A stretch of DNA of 64,000 nt. Origin: Brachymonas wangyanguii. GTDB taxonomy: Bacteria; Pseudomonadota; Gammaproteobacteria; Burkholderiales; Burkholderiaceae_C. The DNA is taken from positions 682,001 through 746,000 of the forward strand of contig NZ_CP173677.1 of the NCBI RefSeq assembly GCF_045055315.1. The letters are read 5' to 3'. How positions within the stretch are numbered: position 1 is the stretch's first letter; each line of letters starts with the position of its first letter. A program made the translations under genes and the position numbers. The notes under the pieces were generated by a model, which was given only the letters and a program-made list of their open reading frames with translations, made no database searches and was not told the DNA's origin. Shown here in pieces: positions 8,713 to 18,538 of the stretch.

Positions 8713-10098
8713 ATGAATACTCAAGAACAAGACGTAGCATCTCAGGAACAGCAGGGCACCCTGCGCCAGGCCGCGCAGGAAGCGCGCACCTGGCTGCGTG
8801 CCCATCCCGGTTTCGGTGCAGCCGGCGTAGTCGTCTCCCTGGCACTGGGTGCCAGCGGTGCCTTTGCTGTGGCCCAGCCGTCTGACGACCAGATCGTCGT
8901 GCGCCAGGTGCTGGAAGTGGTCCAACCCGTCACCAGCTACGAGCAGCAGGCCGCTGCCCTGCGCGCCCATGATTTCACGCTCTATCGCAGCACGGAAACG
9001 CGCAGCACCGATACCGCGGCTGCGCTGCTCAAGCGCCTGGCCGTGCAGGACGGCGCTGCCGAAAGCTATGTGCGCGAGATGGACACGGTCCGTACCGAAC
9101 TGCTCGGCCCGCAGGACCGCCTGGTCAAGGCCGAGGTCTACCCCGATCACCGCCTGAAGCAGCTCACCGTGAGCTGGCTCGATGCCGAGCGTCCCGGTCG
9201 CTACCGCCAGCTGGTGCTGACGCGCACCGACAAGGGCTTTGTGCATCAGGTCAAGACTGGCTCTGCCGAGATGACGGTGGCCCTGGCCCAGGTCGAGGTG
9301 CGTGATTCCTTCTTCCGCGCCACCACCCAGGCCGGCATCCCCGAAACCGTGGCCAACCAGATGCTGGACATCTTCGAACCGGTGGCTGATGTCAAGGGCG
9401 ATATCCGCAAGGGCGACAGCCTGCAGGTGGCCTATGAGCGCTACCTGCTCGATGGCCAGATCCTGGGTGCCGGCCGCGTGCTGAGCGCCTCGGTGCAGGT
9501 GCAGGGCAAGAGCCATGAAGCGATCTGGTACCAGCCGTCGCGCAAGTCGGCCAAGGGCGACTACTACACGCCGGCAGGCGAGGGCCTGACGCCGGCGCTG
9601 CTGCCGACGCCGGCTCCCGGTGCCGTGATCACCAGCGAGTTCACCTCCTACCGCATCCACCCGGTGTTTGGCGTGGCGCGTGCCCATACCGGTGTCGACT
9701 ATGCCGCACCCACTGGCACCCCGGTGCAGACGATCGCCGATGGCGTGGTCACGTTTGCCGGCTGGCAGAACGGCTACGGCAACTCCATCGAGATCCAGCA
9801 CGGTGGCAAGCAGACTACCTTCTTTGCGCACCTGAGCAGCATCGGCGTCAAGGTCGGCGAGAAGGTGGCCAAGGGCGAACAGGTCGGCAAGATCGGCAGT
9901 ACCGGCTGGTCCACCGGCCCGCACCTGCACTTCGAGACGCGCAACAACGGCGTGGCCGAAGACCCGCTGGTGGTGATGGCTGAACAGCGCAGCACCAGCA
10001 TTGCCGCTTCCGAGCGTGATGCCTTCCGCCAGGTAGTGGTCCAGGCCCAGCGCCACTGGGAGATGGCCGAAGCCATCCAGCTCGCCAGCGCCGAGTGA
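8713..10098 (+). CDS. M23-family murein endopeptidase (MepM-like)
   Basis: 461-residue envelope protein: one N-terminal membrane anchor (about 34-54, rich in Ala, Gly and Val), a central region typical of the MepM/OapA type, and a C-terminal LytM (peptidase M23) domain. Zinc ligands are visible as H325 and D329 (HTGVD) and H406 in HLHFE, with H404 as the catalytic histidine. Such enzymes cut peptide cross-links in peptidoglycan. I place the start at ATG 8713 rather than the TTG just before it. The stop overlaps the anmK start (GTGA), so wall cleavage and anhydromuropeptide recycling are coupled. Confidence 0.94.
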   Translation: MNTQEQDVASQEQQGTLRQAAQEARTWLRAHPGFGAAGVVVSLALGASGAFAVAQPSDDQIVVRQVLEVVQPVTSYEQQAAALRAHDFTLYRSTETRSTDTAAALLKRLAVQDGAAESYVREMDTVRTELLGPQDRLVKAEVYPDHRLKQLTVSWLDAERPGRYRQLVLTRTDKGFVHQVKTGSAEMTVALAQVEVRDSFFRATTQAGIPETVANQMLDIFEPVADVKGDIRKGDSLQVAYERYLLDGQILGAGRVLSASVQVQGKSHEAIWYQPSRKSAKGDYYTPAGEGLTPALLPTPAPGAVITSEFTSYRIHPVFGVARAHTGVDYAAPTGTPVQTIADGVVTFAGWQNGYGNSIEIQHGGKQTTFFAHLSSIGVKVGEKVAKGEQVGKIGSTGWSTGPHLHFETRNNGVAEDPLVVMAEQRSTSIAASERDAFRQVVVQAQRHWEMAEAIQLASAE

Positions 10099-11270
10099 TC
10101 ACGCCTGATCCGGTGATTCCGCAGCCCGCTGCTGCCGCTCCTGCGGCGGGCGGGCTGTTGTGCATTGGCCTGATGTCCGGCACCTCCATGGACGGGGTTG
10201 ATGGCGTGCTGGCCGAATGCAGCGTGGCCGCTGATGGCTCCCCGCAGCTGCGTCAGCGCGCGCTGGTCAGCCTGCCCATGCCCGAAGCCCTGCGCGAGCA
10301 GCTCTGGGCGCTCAACAGCCCCACCGACAACGAACTGCACCGAGCCGCCCTGGCCGCCAACGGACTGATGCGGCTGTATGCCGATTGCAGCCTGCAGTTG
10401 TGCCGCGAGGCCGGCGTGTCGCCGCAACAGGTGGCAGTGCAGGGCGCGCATGGCCAGACCGTGCGCCACCGTCCCGGACTGTTCGATGGCACCGGCTACT
10501 CGCTGCAACTGGTCAATGGCGCCTTGCTGGCCGAACTGACCGGCATTGCCGTGGCCTGTGACTTTCGCAGCCGCGACGTGGCGGCAGGCGGGCAGGGCGC
10601 GCCACTGGTGCCGGCCTTCCACCAGGCGGTCTGGGGTGTCGGCCAGGCGCTGGCAGTGCTGAACCTGGGGGGTATCGCCAACCTGAGCTTTTTGCGCCCC
10701 GGTCAGGCACCGCTGGGCTTTGACTGTGGCCCGGCCAATGCGCTGCTGGACTGGTGGTGCCTGCGCCATACCGGCCAGCCCTACGATGCCGGTGGCCAGT
10801 GGGCGGCCCAGGGTCAGCTGCTGCCATCGCTGTTGCAGCGCCTGCTGGCTGAGCCGTATCTGCAGCAGCCGCCGCCCAAGAGCACCGGCCGTGACCTGTT
10901 CAACCCGGACTGGCTGGCGCAACAGCTGCAGGGCCATGCCGATGCCGCCCCGGTCGATGTGCAGGCCACGCTGACCGCCTACACGGGCCAGGCCGCTGTC
11001 CAGGCCGTGCAGCAGCACGGTGTGGGAACGCAGCGCCTGCTGGTCTGCGGCGGGGGCGTGCGCAATGCCACCATCCTGCAGCATCTGCGCAGCGGTCTGC
11101 CCGGCGTCGAGGTCTGTTCCACGGCCGACCACGGCATGGACCCGCAGGCGGTCGAGGCGATGGCCTTTGCCTGGCTGGCCTGGAACAGCTGGCTGCGCCA
11201 GCCGATCGACCTGTCGGCGGTGACTGGCGCTGCCGGGCCGCGCGTGCTGGGCTGTATCTACCCGGCCTGA
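10095..11270 (+). CDS. anmK: Anhydro-N-acetylmuramic acid kinase
   Basis: Phosphorylates and opens 1,6-anhydro-MurNAc from recycled peptidoglycan, giving MurNAc-6-phosphate. 391 residues with the family signature GLMSGTSMDGVDGVL near the N terminus, the segments VQGAHGQTVRHRP and LNLGGIANL, and a C-terminal DHGMDPQAVEAMAFAWLA. The start is GTG 10095, overlapping the stop of the peptidase gene. Next to a murein endopeptidase, it completes a small wall-recycling operon. Confidence 0.96.
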   Translation: MITPDPVIPQPAAAAPAAGGLLCIGLMSGTSMDGVDGVLAECSVAADGSPQLRQRALVSLPMPEALREQLWALNSPTDNELHRAALAANGLMRLYADCSLQLCREAGVSPQQVAVQGAHGQTVRHRPGLFDGTGYSLQLVNGALLAELTGIAVACDFRSRDVAAGGQGAPLVPAFHQAVWGVGQALAVLNLGGIANLSFLRPGQAPLGFDCGPANALLDWWCLRHTGQPYDAGGQWAAQGQLLPSLLQRLLAEPYLQQPPPKSTGRDLFNPDWLAQQLQGHADAAPVDVQATLTAYTGQAAVQAVQQHGVGTQRLLVCGGGVRNATILQHLRSGLPGVEVCSTADHGMDPQAVEAMAFAWLAWNSWLRQPIDLSAVTGAAGPRVLGCIYPA

Positions 11271-11288
11271 GCCCCAGCGTCAGACAGC

Positions 11289-11312
11289 AAAAAGGCACCC
11301 GAGGGTGCCTTT
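11289..11312. terminator. Bidirectional terminator between anmK and the beta-eliminating lyase gene
   Basis: AAAGGCACCC and GGGTGCCTTT form a 10-bp stem with a 2-base centre. The minus strand has five T after the stem, the plus strand three, so it should stop the minus-strand lyase transcript best and probably also anmK. Confidence 0.8.
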
Positions 11313-11345
11313 GTCGTCTCAGGGGCGATGCCCCCGTGGTCGCAA

Positions 11346-12794
11346 TTACAGGCTGTCGCCAAAGTCTTCGCGGAACTTGGCCACCAGCTTGTTCTGCCAG
11401 TCGTCGATCGGTGCCAGGCGACCGTAGAAGAAGCGCAGGATTTCCGGCTCTTCGACAAAGCGCAGGCCGCCGATCAGCTGGCGGTTCTGGTACAGCCAGA
11501 CGATGCGGTCAATCGCATACTGCACCTGCGACAGCGTGAACACGCGGCGCGGCATGGCCAGGCGCAGCAACTCCATGTTCGCCATCGGCTCGGTGCCATC
11601 CGGATCACGCTGCTCGGACATGGTGCCGCGCTCCATGCCGCGTACGCCGCTGGCAATGTACAGGGCCGCCGCCATGGCACCAGCCGGGTAGTCCTGCTGC
11701 GGGATATGGTCCAGGAACTCCATCACGTTGATATGGCAGCCCAGGCCGCCGGCCGGGGTAATCACTGGCACGCCAGCCTTCTGCAGCTCGTCCACCATGT
11801 AGGCGATGAACTGCGGGCCCTGGCTGATCACGTCTTCGTCCATGGTCTCGTCCAGGCCCACGGTCAGCGCTTCCATCTCGCGCACCGACATGCCGCCATA
11901 GGTCAGGAAGCCTTCGTACAGCGGCACCAGGCCACGCATCTTTTCGAACAGCGCCTTGTCGCGGATACAGATGCCGCCACCGCGTGCGCAGCCGAGCTTG
12001 CGTGCCGAGAAGTAGATGATGTCGCACTGGTCGGCCAGCTGGCGCGTGATCGCGCGAATCGACAGCGGCTGGCAGCTGGCCTCGCGTTGCTTCAGGAAAT
12101 ACAGGTTGTCGGCCAGCAGGCTGGCGTCCAGTACCAGCAGCAGGCCGTGCTGGTCACACACCTGACGGATTTCGCGCAGGTTCTGCAGCGAAATCGGCTG
12201 GCCGCCGATCAGGTTGGTGCCGGCTTCCATGCGCACGAAGGCGATTTTTTCGCTGCCGTGCTGCTGCACCAGGCCCTGCAGCTTGGCGATGTCCATGTCG
12301 CCCTTGAACGGCTCCTCGCTGACCACCTCCAGGCCCTTGTCGGCAATGATTTCCTCGACAGTGCCGCCATTGAGCACGATATGCGCCTTGGTGGTGGTGA
12401 AGTGGTAGTTCATCGGCACGATGGTGCCGGGCTTGACGAAAGTCTGCGCCAGGATGTTCTCGCAGGCACGGCCCTGGTGCGCCGGCAGGAAATAGTCCAT
12501 GCCGAAGATCTCGTGCAGCTTGCTGGCCAGGCGGGTGTAGGTTTCGCTGCCGGCGTAGCTGTCATCGGCCACCATCATGGCGGCCTGCTGGCGGTCGCTC
12601 ATGGCGTTGACGCCGCTGTCGGTCAGCATGTCCATGAACACGTCCTGGTTCTGCAGCAGGAAGGTGTTGTTGCCGGCATCGGTGATGGCCTGCAGGCGCT
12701 GCTCGACCGGCGGCAAGTTGAGTTTCTGGACGATGCGCACCTTGTGCATTTCCAGCGGAATCTGCTTGCCGCTGAAAAACGAGACCTTGGCCAT
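11346..12794 (-). CDS. Tryptophanase / tyrosine phenol-lyase family beta-eliminating lyase
   Basis: PLP enzyme of the family that splits tryptophan to indole, or tyrosine to phenol, plus pyruvate and ammonia. In the 482-residue product, K266 (SARKLG) aligns with the PLP lysine and D223 (VLDAS) would bind the pyridine nitrogen. HQGR (106-109) and GGQPIS (198-203) are conserved family segments. Several stretches (NNTFLL, LLTDSG-like LTDSGVNAMSD, YAGSE, SMERG-like GMERGTMS) look more like tyrosine phenol-lyase than E. coli TnaA, so the substrate is undecided. ATG 12794 is chosen over upstream codons because GGAG precedes it. No tnaC-like leader peptide was recognised. Confidence 0.85.
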   Translation of the reverse strand: MAKVSFFSGKQIPLEMHKVRIVQKLNLPPVEQRLQAITDAGNNTFLLQNQDVFMDMLTDSGVNAMSDRQQAAMMVADDSYAGSETYTRLASKLHEIFGMDYFLPAHQGRACENILAQTFVKPGTIVPMNYHFTTTKAHIVLNGGTVEEIIADKGLEVVSEEPFKGDMDIAKLQGLVQQHGSEKIAFVRMEAGTNLIGGQPISLQNLREIRQVCDQHGLLLVLDASLLADNLYFLKQREASCQPLSIRAITRQLADQCDIIYFSARKLGCARGGGICIRDKALFEKMRGLVPLYEGFLTYGGMSVREMEALTVGLDETMDEDVISQGPQFIAYMVDELQKAGVPVITPAGGLGCHINVMEFLDHIPQQDYPAGAMAAALYIASGVRGMERGTMSEQRDPDGTEPMANMELLRLAMPRRVFTLSQVQYAIDRIVWLYQNRQLIGGLRFVEEPEILRFFYGRLAPIDDWQNKLVAKFREDFGDSL

Positions 12795-12941
12795 GGGGGA
12801 AATTCTCCGAATGTTGGAATGGAAAAGCAGCGCAGCGGATGGCCGAGTCACGCCCATCCGCTACAGGTGAATCCGATATTATGCGCCTGCATAAAGCGTG
12901 CCAGACGCACGCCAGCGCGGGAGCACGCCTGGTGGCGAGTG

Positions 12942-13823
12942 TCAGCCGCTGCTTTCGACCAGCCAGCCGGCACCGCTGCCGCGCTTCAGGCACTGGTGCA
13001 CCACGGGCAGGGCGGCATCAAGCTGGCCCTTGAGCACGAAGGGCGGGTTGATCACGAACACGCCGCTGGCGCGCAGGCCGGGGTGTGCCTGCTGCTCCTC
13101 GTCACGGCCGATCGACAGCGTGGCGTGCAACCAGGAGCGACCGGCGCGCTGCGTCATGGTCTTGAGCTTGCGCGGCAGCTCGTGCGCTTCCGGACGCGGA
13201 ATCACCGGGTACCAGATCATGTAGCAGCCAGTAGCAAAGCGGCGCAGGGCGTCGTCGATACAGCTGGCGACCTGGCCGTAATCGGTCTTGAGTTCGTAGC
13301 TCGGATCCATCAGCACCAGGCCGCGGCGGCTGGCCGGCGGCAGCAGTGCTTTCAGGCCCATGAAGCCGTTGTTGCGGATCACCTGGATCTGCGTACTCTT
13401 GCCGAACTCGTCCATGTGCTTGGACAGCAGGCGGCCGTCGGTCGGATGCAGCTCGAACAGGCGCAGCTGGTCTTGCGGGCGCATCACGCTGGCGGTGATG
13501 AAGGGCGAGCCGGGGTACTTGCGCAGGCCGCCGTCCGGGTTGAAGCTGGCCAGCAGCTCCAGGTAGTCCTGCAGCGCCTCGGGGGCCTGCTTGCCGCCCG
13601 GGCCGTATTGCTCCCACAGCGGCAGGATGCCCTCGACCGCTTCGCCGCTGGTCTGGGCATCGTTGCTGTCCAGCCGGTAGACGCCGGTGCCGGCGTGGGC
13701 ATCGGTCAACAGCAGCGGCGTGTCCTTGGCGCTGGTGAGGTAGCGCAGGATGACCAGTTGTGTCAGGTGCTTGAGCACATCGGCATGGTTGCCGGCATGG
13801 AAGGAGTGGCGGTAGCTGAACAT
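12942..13823 (-). CDS. rlmJ: 23S rRNA (adenine2030-N6)-methyltransferase
   Basis: Methylates A2030 of 23S rRNA. The 293-residue protein starts MFSYRHSFHAGNHADVLKH, the RlmJ signature, and has the DPPY-type catalytic motif as DPSY (LVLMDPSYELK). ATG 13823 is the family start; the long upstream open frame crosses the rplM promoter and is not coding. It is divergent from rplM-rpsI and translation-related like them. Confidence 0.95.
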   Translation of the reverse strand: MFSYRHSFHAGNHADVLKHLTQLVILRYLTSAKDTPLLLTDAHAGTGVYRLDSNDAQTSGEAVEGILPLWEQYGPGGKQAPEALQDYLELLASFNPDGGLRKYPGSPFITASVMRPQDQLRLFELHPTDGRLLSKHMDEFGKSTQIQVIRNNGFMGLKALLPPASRRGLVLMDPSYELKTDYGQVASCIDDALRRFATGCYMIWYPVIPRPEAHELPRKLKTMTQRAGRSWLHATLSIGRDEEQQAHPGLRASGVFVINPPFVLKGQLDAALPVVHQCLKRGSGAGWLVESSG

Positions 13824-13876
13824 GATGTGCAAATGGTACAGGGCTTCGTGCGCCAAAGGGGGCTGCAGCAGGAAAT

Positions 13877-13906
13877 TTGCGCAGGCTACGGTTTTCTTCG
13901 TATAAT
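13877..13906 (+). promoter_or_regulatory. Promoter of rplM-rpsI
   Basis: TTGCGC (13877-13882), an 18-base spacer and a perfect TATAAT (13901-13906). The inferred start near 13913 gives an unusually long leader of about 160 bases before rplM. Confidence 0.7.
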
Positions 13907-14005
13907 CACAGGCTTGCTTGCGTTTTCGGCCCGCGGCAAGAGCAGTACCCCACCTAAGAGGTTCCGTCAGAAGAACACCGACCGTGGAATAGGCCGGACG
14001 CCCGC

Positions 14006-14041
14006 GTCGTGCATGGTGCACGACAGGCTAGCGAAATAGCC
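14006..14041 (+). promoter_or_regulatory. Tandem hairpins in the rplM leader, candidate autoregulatory element
   Basis: Two perfect adjacent hairpins lie in the rplM 5' leader. GTCGTGCA (14006-14013) pairs with TGCACGAC (14017-14024) around a 3-base loop. GGCTA (14026-14030) pairs with TAGCC (14037-14041) around GCGAAA. The second ends 31 bases before the rplM ATG. Ribosomal protein operons often use such leaders for feedback by one of the encoded proteins; that role here is an inference. Confidence 0.45.
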
Positions 14042-14072
14042 ACCAAACCACTTTTCCCAAGGAAATTCAACC

Positions 14073-14501
14073 ATGAAAACTTTCAGCGCAAAACCCGCTG
14101 AGGTGCAACATGAGTGGTTTGTGATTGACGCCACCGACAAGGTGCTCGGACGGGTAGCCAGCGAAGTTGCCCTCCGTCTGCGCGGCAAGCACAAGGCCAT
14201 TTACACGCCTCACGTTGACACTGGCGATTACATCGTCATCATCAACGCATCCAAGATCAAGGTCACTGGTACCAAGAGCCTGGACAAGATGTACTACCGT
14301 CATTCCGGTTTCCCGGGCGGCATCACTGCCACCAACTTCCGCGACCTGCAAGCCAAGCATCCTGGCCGTGCACTCGAGAAGGCCGTCAAGGGCATGCTGC
14401 CCAAGGGTCCTCTGGGTTACGCCATGATCAAGAAGCTGAAGGTGTATGGCGGTGCTGAGCATCCGCACAGCGCCCAACAACCCAAAGTGCTGGAAGTCTA
14501 A
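14073..14501 (+). CDS. rplM: 50S ribosomal protein L13
   Basis: Early-assembly protein of the large subunit. 142 residues, the standard length, with the signatures WFVIDATDKVLGRVAS, GDYIVIINA and RHSGFPGG. It forms an operon with rpsI, 12 bases apart, and has a long structured leader and clear promoter upstream. Confidence 0.99.
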   Translation: MKTFSAKPAEVQHEWFVIDATDKVLGRVASEVALRLRGKHKAIYTPHVDTGDYIVIINASKIKVTGTKSLDKMYYRHSGFPGGITATNFRDLQAKHPGRALEKAVKGMLPKGPLGYAMIKKLKVYGGAEHPHSAQQPKVLEV

Positions 14502-14513
14502 AGGAGCATCACA

Positions 14514-14906
14514 ATGATTGGTGATTGGAACAATGGCACCGGCCGTCGCAAATCCAGCGTCGCCCGCGTGTTTCTGAAAAAAGGCTCCGGCAAGATCACG
14601 GTCAACGGCAAGGACATCGAAGCGTTCTTCGGCCGCCAGACCTCCATCATGATCGCCAAGCAGCCGCTGGCCCTGACTGAAAATCTGGAAGCCTTCGACG
14701 TGCAAGTCAACGTGCACGGCGGCGGTGAATCCGGCCAGGCAGGCGCGATCCGTCACGGCATCACGCGTGCCCTGATCGACTACGACGCAGGCTTGAAGCC
14801 CGAGCTGAGCAAGGCTGGCTTCGTGACGCGTGACGCGCGCGAAGTGGAGCGCAAGAAGATCGGTCTGCGCGGCGCCCGCCGTGCCAAGCAGTTCAGCAAG
14901 CGCTGA
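14514..14906 (+). CDS. rpsI: 30S ribosomal protein S9
   Basis: Small-subunit protein whose C-terminal tail reaches the P-site tRNA. 130 residues with GTGRRKSSVARVFL at the N terminus and the universal ending in K-R (QFSKR). AAGGAG (14501-14506) lies 7 bases before the ATG and overlaps the end of rplM. A strong terminator follows. Confidence 0.99.
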   Translation: MIGDWNNGTGRRKSSVARVFLKKGSGKITVNGKDIEAFFGRQTSIMIAKQPLALTENLEAFDVQVNVHGGGESGQAGAIRHGITRALIDYDAGLKPELSKAGFVTRDAREVERKKIGLRGARRAKQFSKR

Positions 14907-14925
14907 TACTGGCCCGATCTGGCAG

Positions 14926-14962
14926 AAAACCGCAATAGCTTTGGCTATTGCGGTTTTTTTTT
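14926..14962 (+). terminator. Terminator of rplM-rpsI
   Basis: AACCGCAATAGC (14928-14939) pairs with GCTATTGCGGTT (14944-14955) around a 4-base loop, followed by a T-run to 14962. It marks the left edge of the adhesin insertion. Confidence 0.95.
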
Positions 14963-15751
14963 GACTCTTAAATTAATGTGTTGAACGACGCCAAACACGT
15001 AGCTTGACGTCGTTCACATCTTGTTAAATCAAAATGAGTGTTGTTGCTTGGGCTTCAGAGTAAGGTATGGTGCTTTGAATGATGGTGCTGTGCTCACTTG
15101 AGTTTACGTAAGAAGTATTATTGTTGAAAGAAGCTTCATTGGTCACGCTGGTGGAAAGCAGGTTGCTATACGAGATTGGAAGAGTCGGAGCAGGTTCGAT
15201 ATAGAACTCGATATGTCCTTTAGTGTTGCCGCCACGTCCATCGCTCACGATGAATGTAAAGCTGTGGAAACCTTGTTGTCCTAGCTCTGGCGTAAAGGTA
15301 TAGCTACCATCCATATTTAATTCCACATGACCACCCCAATAAGGCTGTTTATCCAGCTTATAGGTCAGGGTGTCGCCATTTCTATCTGAAACGTTCTTGA
15401 TGCTGGATTCAAGAGGCGTATTGTGCATGACTAATTCACGGGCGTATGATGTTTCTGGGGCGTAATTGTATGATCCATCGCTGTTGTTTACATGAATGGT
15501 GAGGGTGTAGGTATTTTTGGCGCCTTGCTCATCCGTGACCATGAAGTCGAAGCTGTCAATGCCTTGAAAGCCTGAGTTTGGAATGTATGAAAAACTACCG
15601 TCGTAATAGATGGAAGCCACTCCGTTTCCTGGTTGGTTGACTATGGAATATATTGGAGAAGCAGAGTCAATATCTTCAACCGGGGGCAAATATCCATGCA
15701 GGTAACCATTTTGATCTACTGATTGAACATCCGAAGATGAAGTTGGCGCAT

Positions 15752-17430
15752 CGTTGAGGGGATTGATTGATAAGCTAACGCTGTACGTACTGATGCCACC
15801 TTGGCCATCATCTACAGAGTAGCCAAAGTAGTCAGAGCCGTAGTAGTTGGCATCGGGCGTATAGGAGTAGCTGCCATCAGTGTTGACAGTGGTCATGCCG
15901 TATATGGCTGGAAATGCCAGCACGTAGGTGATCGCGTCTCCATCCGCATCCGTGGCAGCTGGCAGCTTGCCTTCAAGCACTGTGTCCTCATCCAGCGATT
16001 GGTAAAGGTCATCGGCTATCGGGGCATCGTTGACAGGATTGACCGTGACGCTGACGGTATAGGTGTTGCTGCCACCATAGCTGTCATTAACCGTGTAGGT
16101 GAAGCTGTCATTGCCATGATAGTCAGGGTTTGGTGTGTACTCGTAATATCCCAACTCATTAACCGTGGCTATTCCATGCGAAGCCTGGATACCCAACGCG
16201 TATGTGACCCAGTCAAATGCCAGGCCATCTTCATCATTAATGGGTGGCAGATTCCCATAAAACAATGAATTTTCGTCGAGAGCGATGGCGGTATCTGCGG
16301 CAGTAGGAATGTCGTTGATGGAATTGATTTCCAGGTGGACGCTGTACGTATTGACGCCGCCTTGGCCATCGTCTACAGAGTAGACAAAGTAGTCCTGACC
16401 GTGGTAGTTGGCGTAGGGCGTATAGGAGTAACTGCCATCAGCGCTGACAGTAGCCACACCATTCATGGCAGGGGAGGCCAGGGTGTAGGTGATGGTGTCT
16501 CCCTCTACATCTGTGGCCGCTGGTAGCTTGCCATCAAGCACCGTGTCCTCGTCCAGCGATTGGTACAGGTTATCGGCTATCGGGGCATCGTTGACAGGAT
16601 TGACCGTGACGCTGACGGTATAGGTGTTGCTGCCACCATAGCTGTCATTAACCGTGTAGGTGAAATTGTCATTGCCATTGTAGTCAGGGTTTGGTGTGTA
16701 CTCGTAATAGCCAAGATCGCTAACCCAGGCCGTTCCATGTGATGCTTGGGTACCTAATGCGTATGTGACCTCGAATGGCAGTGCATCCTCGTCGTTAAAG
16801 GGAGGCAAATATCCAGCAAACCAAGTGTCTTCGTCAAGAGCGATGGCGGCATCTGCGGCAGTAGGAATGTCGTTGATGGAATTGATTTCCAGGTTGACGT
16901 AGTAGGTGCTGATGCCGCCTTGGCCGTCGTCTACAGAGTAGGCAAAGTGATCGTAGCCGTGGTAGTTGGCGTTGGGTGTATAGGTGTAGCTGCCATCAGC
17001 TTTGACAGCGGCCACGCCGTTCATGGCCGGGAATGCCAAGGAATAGGTAATGACGTCACCCTCTGCATCCGTGGCAGCTGGCAGCCTGCCTTCAAGCACC
17101 GTGTCCTCGTCCAGCGATTGGTAAAGGTCATCGGCTATAGGAGCATCGTTGACGGGATTGACCGTAACGCTGACGGTATAGGTATTGCTGCCACCATAGC
17201 TGTCATTGACCGTGTAGGTGAAGCTGTCCTTGCCATGGTAGTCGAGATTGGGGCTGTATTGATAATACCCGTAGCTGGAAATGGTAGCTGCGCCGTTGGA
17301 TGGCGCTGTTGTGAGTGAGTAAGTCACATAGTCGCCATCCGCATCAGTCGCTGTAGGCAAGTATCCCACTGACGATTCGTCTTCATTTATTGAGATGGTG
17401 GTGTTACTTGCGATAGGAGCGTCATTTACG
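15752..17430 (-). repeat. Three tandem two-domain higher-order repeats in the adhesin gene
   Basis: Domains 5-10 alternate between two subtypes: one starting APIA(D/S) with SLDEDTVL, one mostly starting IPTAAD with ALDE. The pairs recur with a DNA period of about 560 bases; for example TCCAGCGATT recurs at 15991, 16552 and 17110. Stretches of about 100 bases between copies are nearly identical, so amplification is recent and copy number is likely to vary. Confidence 0.85.
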
Positions 17431-18519
17431 GGGTTGATGTACAAGTGAATGGTCGCAGTGTTGCTGTTTCCTTTGTCATCGCTGGCAATATACGTGAAGC
17501 TATCGGACCCGTAAAAATTGGCGTTGGGCACATATGTATAGCTGCCATCTGCTGTCATCTTCAGGGAGCCATTCAGGGGCTTGGTGCTCAAGCTGTAAGT
17601 AACCGGGTCACCCTCCGGCTCACGAGCAGTTGGTACTTTGCTGGTCAGTTGGGTGTCTTCATCCAGTGTCTTGTAGTCATGACTGGTAACAGGCGCATCT
17701 TCAATTGAATTGATGGTCAGATTGATGGTGTAGACATTACGCCCACCTTGGCCGTCATCGACAGCGTAGGTGAAGCTATCAACGCCGTGATAATCAGGAT
17801 TCGGGTAATAGTAGTACCTGCCGTCTGGATACACGATTGCACTGCCGTGTTCTGGTTCAGTGACAATACTGTATTTGATGACATCAAATGGATCATGATC
17901 CGTGTAGGTGGGTAACTGCGCGCGCACACCCGTATCTTCATCCAGAGTTGCGCTCACGTCACTGGCAGTAGGGGCATCATTCACAGGCACAACATACAGG
18001 TTTGCCGTATAAGTATTGCTGCCCCCGTTGCCATCGCTAATGGTGTAAGTGAAGCTGTCAACTCCGTTGCTGTTAGCCGCAGGTGTGTAGGTGAAGCTGC
18101 CATCAGAGCGAACAGTGGCAGTTCCAGCGCTTGCTTGTTGTGCGAGGCTGTAGACGATGCGGTCGCCATTGACATCTTGTGCTAATGGCAAGGTGTTGTT
18201 CAGGGCAACGTCTTCTTCCAGGAAGTAGAACCCGTCAGATCCGGTAGGTGCCACGTTGGCTGCCTTGACGGTCAGGGCAATGTTGTAAATATTGCTGCCA
18301 CCTTTGCCATCGTTGACGCTGTAGCTGAAACTGTCATCGCCCTGATAGCCAGAGTTGGGAGTGTAGCTATAGCTGCCATCAGCATTGATAGTGGCCTTGC
18401 CATTTTTGGCTTGACTGTGCAACGTATAGCTGATCTTGTCGCCATCGGCATCAGAGGCTGGGGGGAGTTTGCTGGCAAGAGGTGAGTTGACCTCGAGGGT
18501 CTTGCTATCGTTTGCTGCA

Positions 18520-18522
18520 ATT
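18520..18522. repeat. Target site duplication, left copy (ATT)
   Basis: ATT directly precedes the IS terminus TGGAGTTCC at 18523. An identical ATT follows the other terminus at 19822-19824. Three bases is a normal duplication for IS3-family elements. Confidence 0.8.
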
Positions 18523-18538
18523 TGGAGTTCCCCCTATC

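Noticed and set aside
8403..8885. Small open frames in the tyrS / M23 gap
   Set aside because: No ribosome binding site, no hydrophobic or domain pattern, and overlap with the real M23 start.
11328..14039. 903-codon plus-strand open frame opposite the lyase and rlmJ genes
   Set aside because: Runs through two well-supported minus-strand genes and an intergenic gap; no similarity to a known protein.
15024..18522. Regularly repeated DNA resembling an array
   Set aside because: Not CRISPR: the period is about 280/560 bases, the repeats are protein-coding in one frame, and there are no short spacers.
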